From NCBI RefSeq assembly GCF_901000735.1, contig NC_081545.1:15522963-15586962 (forward strand): a DNA stretch of 64,000 nucleotides, given 5' to 3'. A program made the translations under genes and the position numbers. Positions 1 to 40,146 of this stretch are shown piece after piece. The stretch is from Corylus avellana. Lineage: Eukaryota; Streptophyta; Magnoliopsida; Fagales; Betulaceae. Position 1 is the stretch's first letter; the number at the start of each line of letters is the position of its first letter. Under the pieces are notes generated by a model that made no database searches, was not told the DNA's origin, and saw only the letters and a list, made by a program, of their open reading frames with translations.

Positions 1-179
1 TAGGGACATGGTTCTACATAAGACTGGGTGATGTTAAAAAATCCACGTAAATGATCCCAGTTAATTGGAATTAAGGCTTAGTTAAGCTAATAGTAAAAAG
101 CAATTAAATTCTCCAAAAAATCCAGAAGATCATGAAGCAGTAAGATAAATTTTATAAACATATTGATAACTTTCAGTGT

Positions 180-441
180 TTTGATGAAGCCTAGGCTACT
201 CTCCTGGTTCATGGGGTTGTGTTGTGGTTGTTTTTGTGGGTGTTTTTGTTTATGTGGGACTTTTGGGTGGTTATTGTTTCATCTTTCTGGGCTTTTACGG
301 GTCTCTTTGGCTGGGTTTTTTGTTCTTCTTGATTCTTCTTTCTACGTGTTCCTTTTGTATATTTCCTATGTACTTAGGAGCGCCTTACGCTTTTAATGAT
401 ATTTCTCGTTACTTAACAGAAAAAAAAAAAAAAAAAAAAAA
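180..441 (+). mobile_element. LINE 3' tail with poly-A
   Basis: A dead LINE 3' end beyond SEC6 exon 18. It carries the 3' signature shared by this window's L1-type elements: a line like ttccttttgtatatttcc, then an acttaggagcgcc-type stretch, then a run of more than 20 A at 420-441. It is opposite in strand to SEC6. The 5' limit is approximate. Confidence 0.6.
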
Positions 442-627
442 TTCCAAACTTTTCAGCAAGTCACCAAGTACAACTGTACAGTGCAGGAAGTTTTAATTAA
501 ATGATAAAGCATTAACTGGATCATGCTGTGAAAGAATAGTGCAGATACAGTATGTAGTTCATGATCCATGTAAAATTTGAGGAAAATACAAAAAACATAA
601 CATGAAAACCTTCAAAGTTGATCATAC

Positions 628-28740
<28,113 letters not shown>

Positions 28741-28828
28741 TTCCTGCAACAATTACCCGGTATATCAATGAACGGAAATGAAATTTCAGTGCGTTCGGAA
28801 ACCCAAAAACTAATTTTGTATTCATTTC
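28741..28828 (-). promoter_or_regulatory. SEC6 5' leader, cut off from older upstream DNA by a hAT element
   Basis: Only 88 bp separate the SEC6 start codon from a 1.3 kb hAT insertion at 28829. Sequence that was contiguous before insertion resumes at 30162. I see no clear TATA box in these 88 bp. The transcription start is therefore either within this leader, inside the hAT element, or beyond it with the element in the 5' UTR. A second, hAT-free copy of the leader lies at 43513-43600. Confidence 0.5.
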
Positions 28829-30153
28829 TAGGCCTGGGTATCGGTCAAAACGGTCCGGTTTTGGACCTTATCGGTTATTAACCGATAATTTTCGGTTAAA
28901 CGGTTTATTAACCGATACCGAACCAATAAGAATTTTAACCGATAATTTCGGTTAAAACAGTACACGGTTAAACCGGTTAACCGATTTAGGCATGGGCTTT
29001 ATATTGATTTATTTTGTTGGGCCAAAAATGAATTTTTTTTACTTTTGAGAGCCCAAATACTTTTTGTTGGGCTAAAATACCTTATTAAAAATCAGTTATT
29101 TTAGGGGTTGATTTTAATTAGCTAATGTGACAATGTCTGACCTATGGGCTATGACTAAAACTCAAACTTTATTCAATTAATTCCTGGAAAATAGTATCAA
29201 TTAAAGGTCTTTTTTAACTCGACACAATCAAATAAAACAAACTTCATATATACATATATAGTAGCTCAGAGGTGCCACAAATCCATATAAAGGTGAAAAA
29301 TTGACCCATCCTTATATAGATATTCCAGTTAAAGTAAACACTAAATCTGTTTCAGTCCTTAAGTAGGAATCTTCTTCCCTTTCTCTTTTTTTTTTTTTTT
29401 GGCTATATACGATATGCATCAACTAAATGGTACCCATATATTAGGTTCCTAGATTTAAAATCAAATCACCACTAGGTCTGCTAAGTCAACTAATCGGCCA
29501 GGCCAGATAAGAAAACAACAAAAGAATTCAAGAGAAAAAATATAATCGATCAGGCCAGATAAGAAAACAAAACAACTAAACAACAAATTTAACAAAAAAA
29601 AAAAAAAGAATTCAAGAAAATTCAAGAAAAAAAATAAAAGGGAGTGAGGGTCAAAGCTTGTTTACCTGTGAGTCACCGTCGCACCGAGAATCCGAGAGAG
29701 CCGAGAGTGTTGGCGTGTTGGCAGTGTTGCGATTTGCGAACTTGCGAGTCTGCGACTTGCGAGAGATCAGAGAAGGGATAGATCAAGACCAAGACTCGAG
29801 AGAGACGAGACTCTGTGACTGTGTGAGGCTGAGAGCAGTTGGGACTTGGGGGCGGCCGGCAGCAGATGGGCGAGTGGGCGACAGGGCGACGCAGGCGAGA
29901 GACACAGAGCCGTGATTTTAGTGGGGCTTGGGGTTCAGCTATTGTTGAGTTAGAGACGTTTTAGGCCTCTAGATAATCGGTTCTTATTGGTTAAACCGGT
30001 TAACCGATAAGCATCCTTAACCGAACCGGTAAGAATTCCGGTATACATTTTTTAACCGATAAAGATATCGATATATCGGTTACAGTTTATATCGATTCGG
30101 TCGAAACCAGTAGACGGCCAGTAATCGGTAATCGGTTAATCTGTCCAGCCCTA
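28829..30153. mobile_element. Non-autonomous hAT element just upstream of SEC6
   Basis: A 1325-bp element with imperfect termini taggcctgg / ccagcccta and a perfect 8-bp target duplication ttcatttc (28821-28828, 30154-30161). Subterminal regions are packed with the word ttaaccgat and its complement atcggttaa in both orientations, likely transposase-binding repeats. The core at 29650-29940 is GC-rich with an 85-codon frame of no recognisable family. No transposase is present. Confidence 0.92.
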
Positions 30154-30161
30154 TTCATTTC

Positions 30162-30806
30162 ATTTCATTTCAAACTGACTTTTGGGTCTTTTTCTGCGCC
30201 CCACCGTGTACTTTCTGTGTTTGGACTTGTATGCGTCACCATGGGCTTAGTCAATGTGGCCCAGTCCAACATCAACTTGCCTAGTTTTTTCTTCTTCTTT
30301 TTTTTTTTTTTTTTTCCGTCAAAGATAAATTTTTGTCCTTCAGAAAAATAGCACATAGAATTGTTAGAATTAAAATAAGGGTTAATTACACATTACCCAC
30401 TTTTAAACCTTTCTTTTTTTTAATATCTTTCTAATATTTCAATTTTTATAATATACCCTCAATCAATCATTTGGGTTAAAAGGGGTTGATGCTTGGAATT
30501 GGGCTGCTAGGGCCTAGATAGAATTTTTTGGTCCATTATGCCTATTGGACATGGCACAAGCTCTTAAACTTAATAAATCTTGTTCATGATAATTTCAATG
30601 CGGATAGAGTAAGGCCCGCTCATTGCTTAGGCAAATAGAACACGATCCTCTCCAATTCAAATGAACAGAAGAGTATCCAATTAGTTATATTTGAAAGTAT
30701 TTTTGTTTTTTTTTTCACTTTTTGATGGAACAAAAATACTCATATAATATAATTAACTGAATATTCTTCAGTCCAAATGAACTGGACATTATCCTAATTT
30801 GAAAAA
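30162..30806. other. Former SEC6 upstream region, partly duplicated at 44217-44580
   Basis: This follows the hAT right-hand target duplication and was adjacent to the SEC6 leader before the insertion. It is AT-rich with poly-T tracts and has no credible coding sequence. About 30367-30806 recurs nearly unchanged at 44217-44580, including the phrases agggttaattacacattacc and attgggctgc. It ends where a laccase exon relic begins. Confidence 0.6.
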
Positions 30807-30994
30807 GATGCATTGGATGATTCTCTGCATTCCCAATATTAGTCCCTTGGAACACTATTTCCACGTTTGTCCCATAATCTATCATAAGTGCCTTGGTTCC
30901 TACGCTTGGGATTTAATATTTATTCGCATCAGGTCCTATGTAGTCAAACTGCACGGGCGGCATAGCCGGGAAATCTTTGTCCAAAGGCAAGTCA
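30807..30994 (-). pseudogene. Isolated laccase exon 6 relic
   Basis: On the minus strand a gcag acceptor is followed by DLPLDKDFPAMPPVQFDY, then a degraded middle with a stop, then GTKALMIDYGTNVEIVFQGTN and ENHPMH. It aligns closely with exon 6 of laccase B (52813-53156) and stops short of the copper-binding HLHG. No other laccase exon is adjacent. It is therefore a copied fragment, lying between the SEC6 upstream block and a LINE. Confidence 0.85.
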
Positions 30995-31015
30995 CTGCAT
31001 AAAGGTTTTTAAATT

Positions 31016-32386
31016 TTTTTTTTTTTTTTTTCGAGAAAATCGATCAAACTTTATTACTAGAACTCAAGGAAAAACCAGAGAGTCCAGAGTGGAAAAACAC
31101 TCTAAAAAAGAAGAGCACGAAGCTCTAGGGTTACAATGTTAGAAATACATGTTGGGGTTTCCTCAATCCAAGTCCCCTCAATCAAGGATGACGTTGCTTC
31201 CTTTGCTAGTCCATGAGCAGCTTGGTTGGCATCTCTCTTCACATGAATAATCTTCCAAATTCTAAGAGAGCCCAAAACTATCTTTATGTCCTCCAGAATC
31301 TGTCCAAAAGGCCTCTAGCTAGCCTCTAATTCCCCAATAGCTTTCACAACATTTAATGAATTCCCTTCTAGAATAATATCATGGAAGCCCAACTCACAGC
31401 AGAATTCTGCTGCCCGAAGAGCCCCCCAAGCTTCGCCAGTACTAGGTTCTTGGAGCATCTGGACCGTTTCACATTTTGCTGCATTTACCATTCCATCGTG
31501 GTCCCTCACATTGACACCAACCCCCATCCTTTTATGCTTAGAATCGAAAGAGACGTCCCAATTGGCTTTGAACGTTCCCGCAGGAGGAGGTACCCATTTC
31601 TCTCTGTTTTCGCAACCCCTATCCGAATGACTCCCATGCTGACCCAAAGATTCCTTGGATTGTAGCAAGAGATTCTCACCTTCTTGGACCAACTTTTTTG
31701 GATGCAAAAAATTACCACCATGGACCACAGAGTTTCTTCTAGCCCATATCTTTTTTGACAAAATAGCAAAGAGGCATACATCTTCCATGCTGCACTGGTT
31801 GACAAGAAACTCAAAAATGTCCATAACGCAAGACCCACGGTAGGAACATTTTTGGAGCTTCCCTTGGCAGGACCCCCACATCCACGGCAGAGGGGCAATC
31901 CTAGAGAATGTGCACAGCTATTTCTCTCTCACTACCACAAAAAATGCATATGTCTTCATTCACTATCCCCCTCCTCAATAAATTATCCTTGGTAGGGAGT
32001 ATATTTTTGCATGCCCTCCACAAGAAAACTTTTGAGGAATTTGGAATTTAAACTCCATAATGTTTTCCACACTTGTGAACTCCCTGATTGAGTAGAACCC
32101 ATCCCAGATTGCATCATTTTTCTCTCCATCTCCACATCGTATGCACTCCTAACCGTGAAAATCCCAGTGGGAGTTGCTCTCCAAATCATCTTATCAAGCC
32201 TCCCATACCTGCTCATAGGAAGGTTGCAAATGATCTCAGCTTCATCAACCTCAAAAATTTCCTTGATAAGGGCCCTGTTCCAGCCACCCACAATTGAATC
32301 AAAAAGCTCATTTACAGTAGCCTCCTCATTGAGACCCCTACAAGGTGTTTGGATGTGATACATGGTTGGCTTTGAGATCCACAAAT
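31016..32386 (-). mobile_element. 5'-truncated L1-type LINE with a C-terminal RNase H
   Basis: Minus-strand poly-A (T run at 31016-31031), then upstream a plant RNase H-like domain (GTFKANWDVSFDSK, GVGVNVRDHDG, TGEAWGALRAAEFC, DIILEGNSLNVV), preceded by a zinc-binding region and the end of the reverse transcriptase (RLDKMIWRATPTGIFTVRSAY). It is a different clade from LINE copies 1 and 2, which lack RNase H. Frames are broken near 31880 and 31985. Its 5' end abuts the first tandem unit at 32387. Confidence 0.88.
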
Positions 32387-35300
32387 ACATCACAAATACA
32401 ATTAGGTGATTCTTACAGCCAAACCTGATTTATACGCATACTTGATAAAATTCTTCTTCCATGCTCTGTGGCTACTTGTTGGCACGACATGGCACCCCCA
32501 ACATTTTTTTCTTTTTTTAATTATTTTTTCCGGCTCTGTGGCCCAATCTATTAAAAAAAAAAAAAATGTTTCTTTTCTCCCCCCTTTCTCACGCTTCTTC
32601 TGAGTTTTCCCCCTTTCTCTTTTCTCTCTCCCTTAGTCGCTCTCAAACGCTCTCTCTCTCCCTCTCCCTCTCCCTTACCATATTTGACGCTCCAACTCCA
32701 AGCCATAATCATTCATAAATTGCATTTGTAACTTGTAAGAGTAAATGTCCAGAGATCTGATATCAAGTGGGTTTTGTATCCTTTGTTCCCTTAAAATTGA
32801 TTTAGCGTTTAGTTTATGCATTTAACCTTGATTTCTTAAAAACATTATCTTCTTTCGGTTTCAACACATGTTGAACCACAATATTATCACCAAGCTGTTC
32901 AGCATTCATGTTGGCATGAAGCAATGTAAGCTGAAGGGCTTGTGTTTTTTTGTTAGTTTAGTTATACTATATATATATATATATTTTAATTTTTTTTTAT
33001 TTTTTTTCCATACAAAAATTCTAAACTTATATATACTTTATATTACGTCAATTACTTCCAAATCAAAAAACACAACCGGTCCATTGCCAAAATTGGCCAC
33101 CCTATATTAAATCCTATACATATGTCACTCACGATTATTTTTTTACTAATTTGAAATTTTGTTGAGAGACATTTACCATATTTGTTAAGAAATCATAGCG
33201 GTGACTAGCTTCTTTTTTTCTTTTTTTTTTTTCTTTTTTATATGGAAAAATATTGAATATATATCATATATCAAATCAAAGATAGAGCAGGTTGCTCCAT
33301 CAAAATTACATCACAAATACAATTAGGTGATTCTTACAGCCAAACCTGATTTATACTCATACTTGATAAAAATTCTTCTTCCATGCTCTTTGGCTACTTG
33401 TTGGCACGACATGGCACCCCCAACATTTTTTTCTTTTTTTAATTATTTTTTTCGGCTCTGTGGCCCAATCTATTAAAAAAAAAAAATTGCTTCTTTTCTC
33501 CCCCCTTTCTCACGCTTCTTCTGAGTTTTCCCCCTTTCTCTTCTCTCTCCCCCTTAGTCCCTCTCAAACGCTCTCTCTCTCCCTTCTGATATTTGTATCA
33601 ACTCAAGCCATCATCCTTGATAAATTACATTTGTAACTTGTAAGAGTAAATGTCAGTCCGGTGATATCAAGTGGGTTTTGTATCCTTTGTTCCCTTAAAA
33701 TTGATTTAGGGTTTAGTTTATGCATTTAACCTTGATTTCTTAAAAACATTATCTTCTTTCGGTTTCAACAAATGTTGAACCACAATATTATCACCAAGCT
33801 GTTCAGCATTCATGTTGGCATGAAGAAATGTAAGCTGAAGGGCTTGTATTTTTTTGTTAGTTTAGTTATACTATATATATATATATATTTCCATACAAAA
33901 ATTCTAAACTTATATATACTTTATATTACGTCAATTACTTCCAAATCAAAAAACACAACCGGTCCATTGCCAAACTTGGCCACCCTATATTAAACCCTAT
34001 ACATATGTCACTCACGATTATTTTTTTACTAATTTGAAATTTTGTTGAGAGACATTTACCATATTTGTTAAGAAATCATAGCGGTGACTAGCTTCTTCTT
34101 TTTTTCTTTTTTTTTTTTCTTTTTTATATACAAAAAGATTGAATATATATCATATATCAAATCAAAGATAGAGCAGATTGCTCCATCAAAATTACATCAC
34201 AAATACAATTAGGTGATTCTTACAGCCAAACCTGATTTATACTCATACTTGATAAAAATTCTTCTTCCATGCTCTGTGGCTACTTGTTGGCACGACATGG
34301 CACCCCCAACATTTTTTTCTTTTTTTAATTATTTTTTCCGGCTCTGTGGCCCAATCTATTAAAAAAAAAAAAATTGTTTCTTTTCTCCCCCCTTTCTCAC
34401 GCTTCTTCTGAGTTTTCCCCCTTTCTCTTTTCTCTCTCCCTTAGTCGCTCTCAAACGCTCTCTCTCTCCCTCTCCCTCTCCCTTACCATATTTGACGCTC
34501 CAACTCCAAGCCATAATCATTCATAAATTGCATTTGTAACTTGTAAGAGTAAATGTCCAGAGATCTGATATCAAGTGGGTTTTGTATCCTTTGTTCCCTT
34601 AAAATTGATTTAGCGTTTAGTTTATGCATTTAACCTTGATTTCTTAAAAACATTATCTTCTTTCGGTTTCAACACATGTTGAACCACAATATTATCACCA
34701 AGCTGTTCAGCATTCATGTTGGCATGAAGCAATGTAAGCTGAAGGGCTTGTGTTTTTTTGTTAGTTTAGTTATACTATATATATATATATATTTTAATTT
34801 TTTTTTATTTTTTTTCCATACAAAAATTCTAAACTTATATATACTTTATATTACGTCAATTACTTCCAAATCAAAAAACACAACCGGTCCATTGCCAAAA
34901 TTGGCCACCCTATATTAAATCCTATACATATGTCACTCACGATTATTTTTTTACTAATTTGAAATTTTGTTGAGAGACATTTACCATATTTGTTAAGAAA
35001 TCATAGCGGTGACTAGCTTCTTTTTTTCTTTTTTTTTTTTCTTTTTTATATGGAAAAATATTGAATATATATCATATATCAAATCAAAGATAGAGCAGGT
35101 TGCTCCATCAAAATTACATCACAAATACAATTAGGTGATTCTTACAGCCAAACCTGATTTATACTCATACTTGATAAAAATTCTTCTTCCATGCTCTTTG
35201 GCTACTTGTTGGCACGACATGGCACCCCCAACATTTTTTTCTTTTTTTAATTATTTTTTTCGGCTCTGTGGCCCAATCTATTAAAAAAAAAAAATTGCTT

Positions 35301-35514
35301 CTTTTCTCCCCCCTTTCTCACGCTTCTTCTGAGTTTTCCCCCTTTCTCTTCTCTCTCCCCCTTAGTCCCTCTCAAACGCTCTCTCTCTCCCTCTCCCTCT
35401 CCCTTACCATATTTGACGCTCCAACTCCAAGCCATAATCATTGATAAATTGCATTTGTAACTTGTAAGAGTAAATGTCCAGAGATCTGATATCAAGTGGG
35501 TTTTGTATCCTTTG

Positions 35515-36088
35515 TGTTAGGGGTGAACACCAATTTCAGATGCTCAGCGGAATTAATCTACTCCTCTTTGTGCAAATTAAATAGTAACACAATAGCAAAA
35601 TAATAATCAAGCAAACCCACAAACAAGACACCAAGATTTTTACGTGGAAAACCCTCCAATGCGAAGGTAAAAACCACAGGAGCTAGTCCAGTTAAATATT
35701 CCATTATCAACAATAATGAGTTTACAATTGTCTTCCATAGAGAAATATCTAGAGGTTATCACCACATCAAGAATACATGCATTCTTGGATTAAACATAAA
35801 TTCATCACCCTAAAGTGGATTCCAACAATAATAAAGAAAGATCTCACAAAGTAGGTATTAGCAACCAAGCGATTGGAGAGGAATTCCAACGATCGACACC
35901 AGTCAATACGTAGCACTCGTCGTCAGGAGCAACACTCTNNNNNNNNNNNNNNNNNNNNNNNNNNNNNNNNNNNNNNNNNNNNNNNNNNNNNNNNNNNNNN
36001 NNNNNNNNNNNNNNNNNNNNNNNNNNNNNNNNNNNNNNTTGTTTTGTTGTAGTCCATGTGGTCCCCACATAAGAGGGACCACCCAACA
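35515..36088 (-). repeat. Copia 3' LTR (contains assembly gap)
   Basis: Matches the right LTR but has 100 N at 35939-36038 where the other copy holds about 190 bp, including a T/C-rich stretch and a tatatata tract. Confidence 0.93.
35939..36038. other. Assembly gap (100 N)
   Basis: Exactly 100 N, a conventional placeholder length. It falls in the Copia 3' LTR, beside the tandem array. Confidence 1.
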
Positions 36089-36104
36089 AATCTCCCCCTC
36101 CTGA

Positions 36105-39100
36105 TTATGTAGGGGGCTCCACCAAGCCCGCCGCGCTTCTGCAAATTTCAAGCTTTTGCATAGGCAACGGTTTAGTCATCATATTTGACCCATTATCATA
36201 AGTATGAATTTTCTCAATCTGTAACAGCTTATCCTCCAGTGCATCACGAATCCAATGACACTTAACATCGATATGTTTCGATCTTGAATGGAAAGTTGAA
36301 TTCTTACTGAGATGGATGGCACTCTGACTGTCACAGTAAAGCACATACCTCTCTTGCTGTAGACCCAATTCTTGTAAGAACTTTTTCATCCATAACAATT
36401 CTTTAGCCGCTTCAGTAATAGCAATGTACTCTGCCTCTGTGGTAGACAAAGCAACACACTTCTGCAATCTGGACTGCCATGACACTGCTCCCCCTGAATA
36501 AGTAATCAGGTACCCTGAAGTAGATTTTCTAGAATCAATATCCCCAGCCATATCTGCATCTGTAAACCCATCAAGCACCTGTTGACCACTGCCGAAGCAC
36601 AAACATACTCTCGAAGTACCTCTAAGATACCTGAGAATCCATTTCACAGCTGCCCAATGTTCTTTGCCAGGATTAGAAATGAATCGACTGACAACTCCAA
36701 CTACATGAGCGATATCAGGCCTCGTACACACCATGGTGTACATCAAGCTACCCACGGCTGATGCGTAAGGCACTTTCTTCATTTCATCTTTTTCTTTCTC
36801 ACTTGTAGGACTTTGCTTTGAACTCAAATTCAAATGCCCTGCAAGTGTAGAGCTCACCGGTTTTGCCTTGCTCATGTTGAATCTGTCCAATACCTTCTTG
36901 ATATAACTCTCTTGTGATAGCCACAATTTTCCTTTCTTCCTATTATGAGAGATCTTCATACCAAGGATATGCTTTGCGGGTCCCAAGTCCTTCATAGCAA
37001 AGGACTTACTCAATTCTTTCTTCAGTCTGTCAATTTTACTAGTGTCATGACAAACAATCAACATGTCGTCCACATACAGCAAGAGAATAATAAATTCTCC
37101 ATCAGAGAATTTCTTCACAAACACACAATGATCTGCTGTAGTTCTCTCATACCCATGATCAACCATAAAAGAATCAAACTTCTTATACCACTGTCTCGGT
37201 GCCTGCTTGAGTCCGTACAAGCTCTTTTTCAACTGACACACTAAGTGTTCTTTGCCTTTAGCTGTGAACCCCTCTGGTTGCTCCATATAAATTTCTTCCT
37301 CCAAGTCACCATGAAGGAAAGCAGTCTTCACATCAAGCTGTTCGATCTCCAAATTCATTTTGGCAACCAAACTTAAAACAACTCTGATAGAAGACATCTT
37401 TACCACGGGTGAGAAAATTTCATCAAAATCAATGCCTTTCTTTTGACCGAACCCCTTTACAACTAGTCGCGCCTTGTACCTTAGCTGTGATCTATTTGGT
37501 TCAATCTTGCATCTAAATACCCATTTATTCTTGAGTGCTCTCTTGCCCTTAGGCAATTCCACCAAATCATATGTGTGATTCTCATGCAAGGATTTCATCT
37601 CGTCTTGCATGGCTTCTAACCATTGATTTTTCTGGTCATGTAGCATAACCTCTTGATAACTTTCTGGCTCTCCCCCATCAGAAAGTAACACATACTCATT
37701 AACTGAATATTTTCTGGAAGGCTGTCGGTCTCTAGTAGATCTCCTCAACTGAATCTCAGCGGCTGGTTCTGAAGAAGCTTGCTCTAGATGCTCTTCTGAC
37801 TCCACACTATCAATTGTAGGCTCACCATTTTCACCAACTGTATCAACCTGTTCTTCTTGTACATCTCCCATGTGTTCATCATGCATCACACAAGGAGGAA
37901 TAACTGGATCCAAATCAACACGGTATTCACTGAGAGACTCTGCCTTTTTCTGATCCAAGTCTTCAATGGTTTGATCTTCAAAGAATACGACATCTCTGCT
38001 TCGTATGATTTTCTTATTAACTGGATCCCACAATCTGTAACCAAACTCCTCATGCCCATAACCCATGAAGATACATTGCTTGACTTTGCTATCAAGCTTT
38101 AACCTCTCATCTCTAGGAATATGGACGAATGCCCTGCAGCCAAACACTCTCAAGTGCTCAAAAGAGACATCTTTCCCTGTCCAAACCCTTTGAGGAATGT
38201 CACCATCCAAAGGAACTGAAGGAGAAAGATTTATCAAGTCAACTGCTGTCCTCATTGCCTCACCCCAAAAATGTTTAGGCAATTTTGCATGAGAGAGAAT
38301 ACACCTGATTCTCTCACAGATGGTTCTGTTCATTCTCTTTGCTACTCCATTATGCTGCGGAGTCTTGGGTACAGTTTTCTCAAGCCTGATCCCATGGCTT
38401 TTGCAATACTCTTCAAACGGTCCTCTGTATTCACCACCATTGTCTGCACGGACGCATTTTAACTGCCTTCCAGTTTCTCTTTCAACCTTCATATGAAAGA
38501 CTTTGAACATACCCAATACCTGATCTTTGGTTTTCAAGGCAAACACCCATACCTTTCTAGAGTGGTCATCAATAAAAGTCACATAATAAAGTGCACCACC
38601 TAGAGTTTTAGTGTTCATAGTGCAGACATCAGTGTGAACTAAATCAAGAATATTAGACTTTCTTGATGAAGAGGATTTTTGAAATGAAACTCTTCTTTGT
38701 TTTCCAACAAGACAATGAGTACAGGGCGTTAGTGACGTACCTTTATTATTAGGTAGGAGCTGTTCCTTGGCGAGAATCTGAAGTCCCTTCTCACTCATGT
38801 GACCAAGCCTCTTGTGCCATAGCTCAGTGGAGTTTTCATTCTCAACAACAATCGCATCTCCCTTGACTAGTCTTGCAGCTGTCTTGTAGAGAGTGTTGTT
38901 CTTCTTTCCCCTGGCTAAGATAAGAGAACCCTTGCTCAGTTTCCACTGTCCACCTCCAAGGTAATTGTGGTAGCCTTCATCATCAAGTTTCCCAATAGAA
39001 ATCAAGTTGAAGCGCATTTCAGGAACATGCCTAACATCCTTGAGAATCAATTTGCACCCAATGCTGGTTTCTAGCTGTATATCTCCCATGCCCACAACTT

Positions 39101-40091
39101 TACACTTTGCTTCATTTCCCATCCTAACCCAACCAAAATCGCCACTGGTGTAGGAAGAGAAGAAATCTCTATGTGGAGTAATATGAAAAGATGCTGCTGT
39201 ATCAACTACCCACGTAGATTCATCACATGCGAGATTAGCATAAGCTTCATCAAAAGCAAATACCACATCACCATCAGATGCAACTGCTGCAGTGTCTTTT
39301 TCTTCTTGACGTTCTTCGTCTTTTCCTTTCAACTGTTCCCTCTTAAACTTTCTTCAATCTCTTCTTATATGCCCAGGCTTGCCACAGTGAAAACATTTTA
39401 TGTCCATTTTTGAATAGGACTTTCCTCTTGACTTGTCACGACTGTCATACCTGTGAGGTTTTCTGCTTTTACTTCTCCCCCGCCTTTCTATAACAAGTGC
39501 CTTTGAATGAGAAGAAATACCTTGCTCTTTCCTTCTTGCCTCTTCATTGAACATGCTGTCTTTTACCATACCCATAGTTATCACACCATTGGGAGCCGAA
39601 TTACTAAGTGACACCACCAAGGTTTCCCAACTGTCTGGCAAAGAACTCAACACAAGTAATGCTTGCACCTCATCATCTAGTGCAAGTTTCATGGTAGACA
39701 ACTCGTTCAACATTCCCTAAAAATTACTCAGATGCTCCGTAACACTATGCCCATCTTTGTACTTCAAATTCACAAGCCTTCTTATCACAAAGGCTTTGTT
39801 TTGAGCAGTCTTTCGTTCATAAAGACTCTCTAACTTCTGCCAAAGACCATAGGCATCAACTTCTTTGGCTACGTGATGAAAGACACTTTGATCAACCCAC
39901 TGCCTAATATATCCAACGGCTTTCCTATTCAATTTCTTCCAATCATCGTTGGTTACAGCAACTGGTTTGACACCTTTCAACTCAATGGGGTCAAACAATT
40001 CCTTGCAATACAAAATATCTTCCATCCTAGTCTTCCAAATTGAATAATTGGAAGCTGTGAGTTTAACCATGCTATTAGATGACTCTTCCAT
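36105..40091 (-). pseudogene. Copia gag-pol polyprotein with two nonsense codons
   Basis: A single frame of about 1329 codons from MEESSNSMVKL at 40091, interrupted by TAG at 39714-39716 in gag and TGA at about 39351-39353. The TGA replaces the last Cys of the CCHC zinc knuckle (CFHCGKPGHIRRD, then stop). The last 1075 codons are open: protease (DTAASFHIT), GAG-pre-integrase (LWHKRLGHMS, CTHCLVGKQ), integrase (HTDV, RADNGGEY), reverse transcriptase (LLLYVDDMLIV) and RNase H (SWQSRLQKCVALSTTEAEY). The integrase motif expected as NGVAERMNRT reads NGVAKRMNRT, so the DDE glutamate is lysine (codon 38337-38339). The copy is probably immobile on its own. Confidence 0.93.
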
Positions 40092-40146
40092 TTAATTCAC
40101 ACAAGAACTCCACACAAACAATGAACCAAAGGCTCTGATACCACTT

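Noticed and set aside
29658..29915. 85-codon plus frame in the GC-rich core of the hAT element near SEC6
   Set aside because: Arg/Glu-rich low-complexity text with no family and no similarity to a transposase.
32868..33110. 80-codon frame MLNHNIITKLFS..., repeated in every array unit
   Set aside because: It crosses an (AT)n tract whose length varies between units, has no family, and is repeated only because the unit is repeated.
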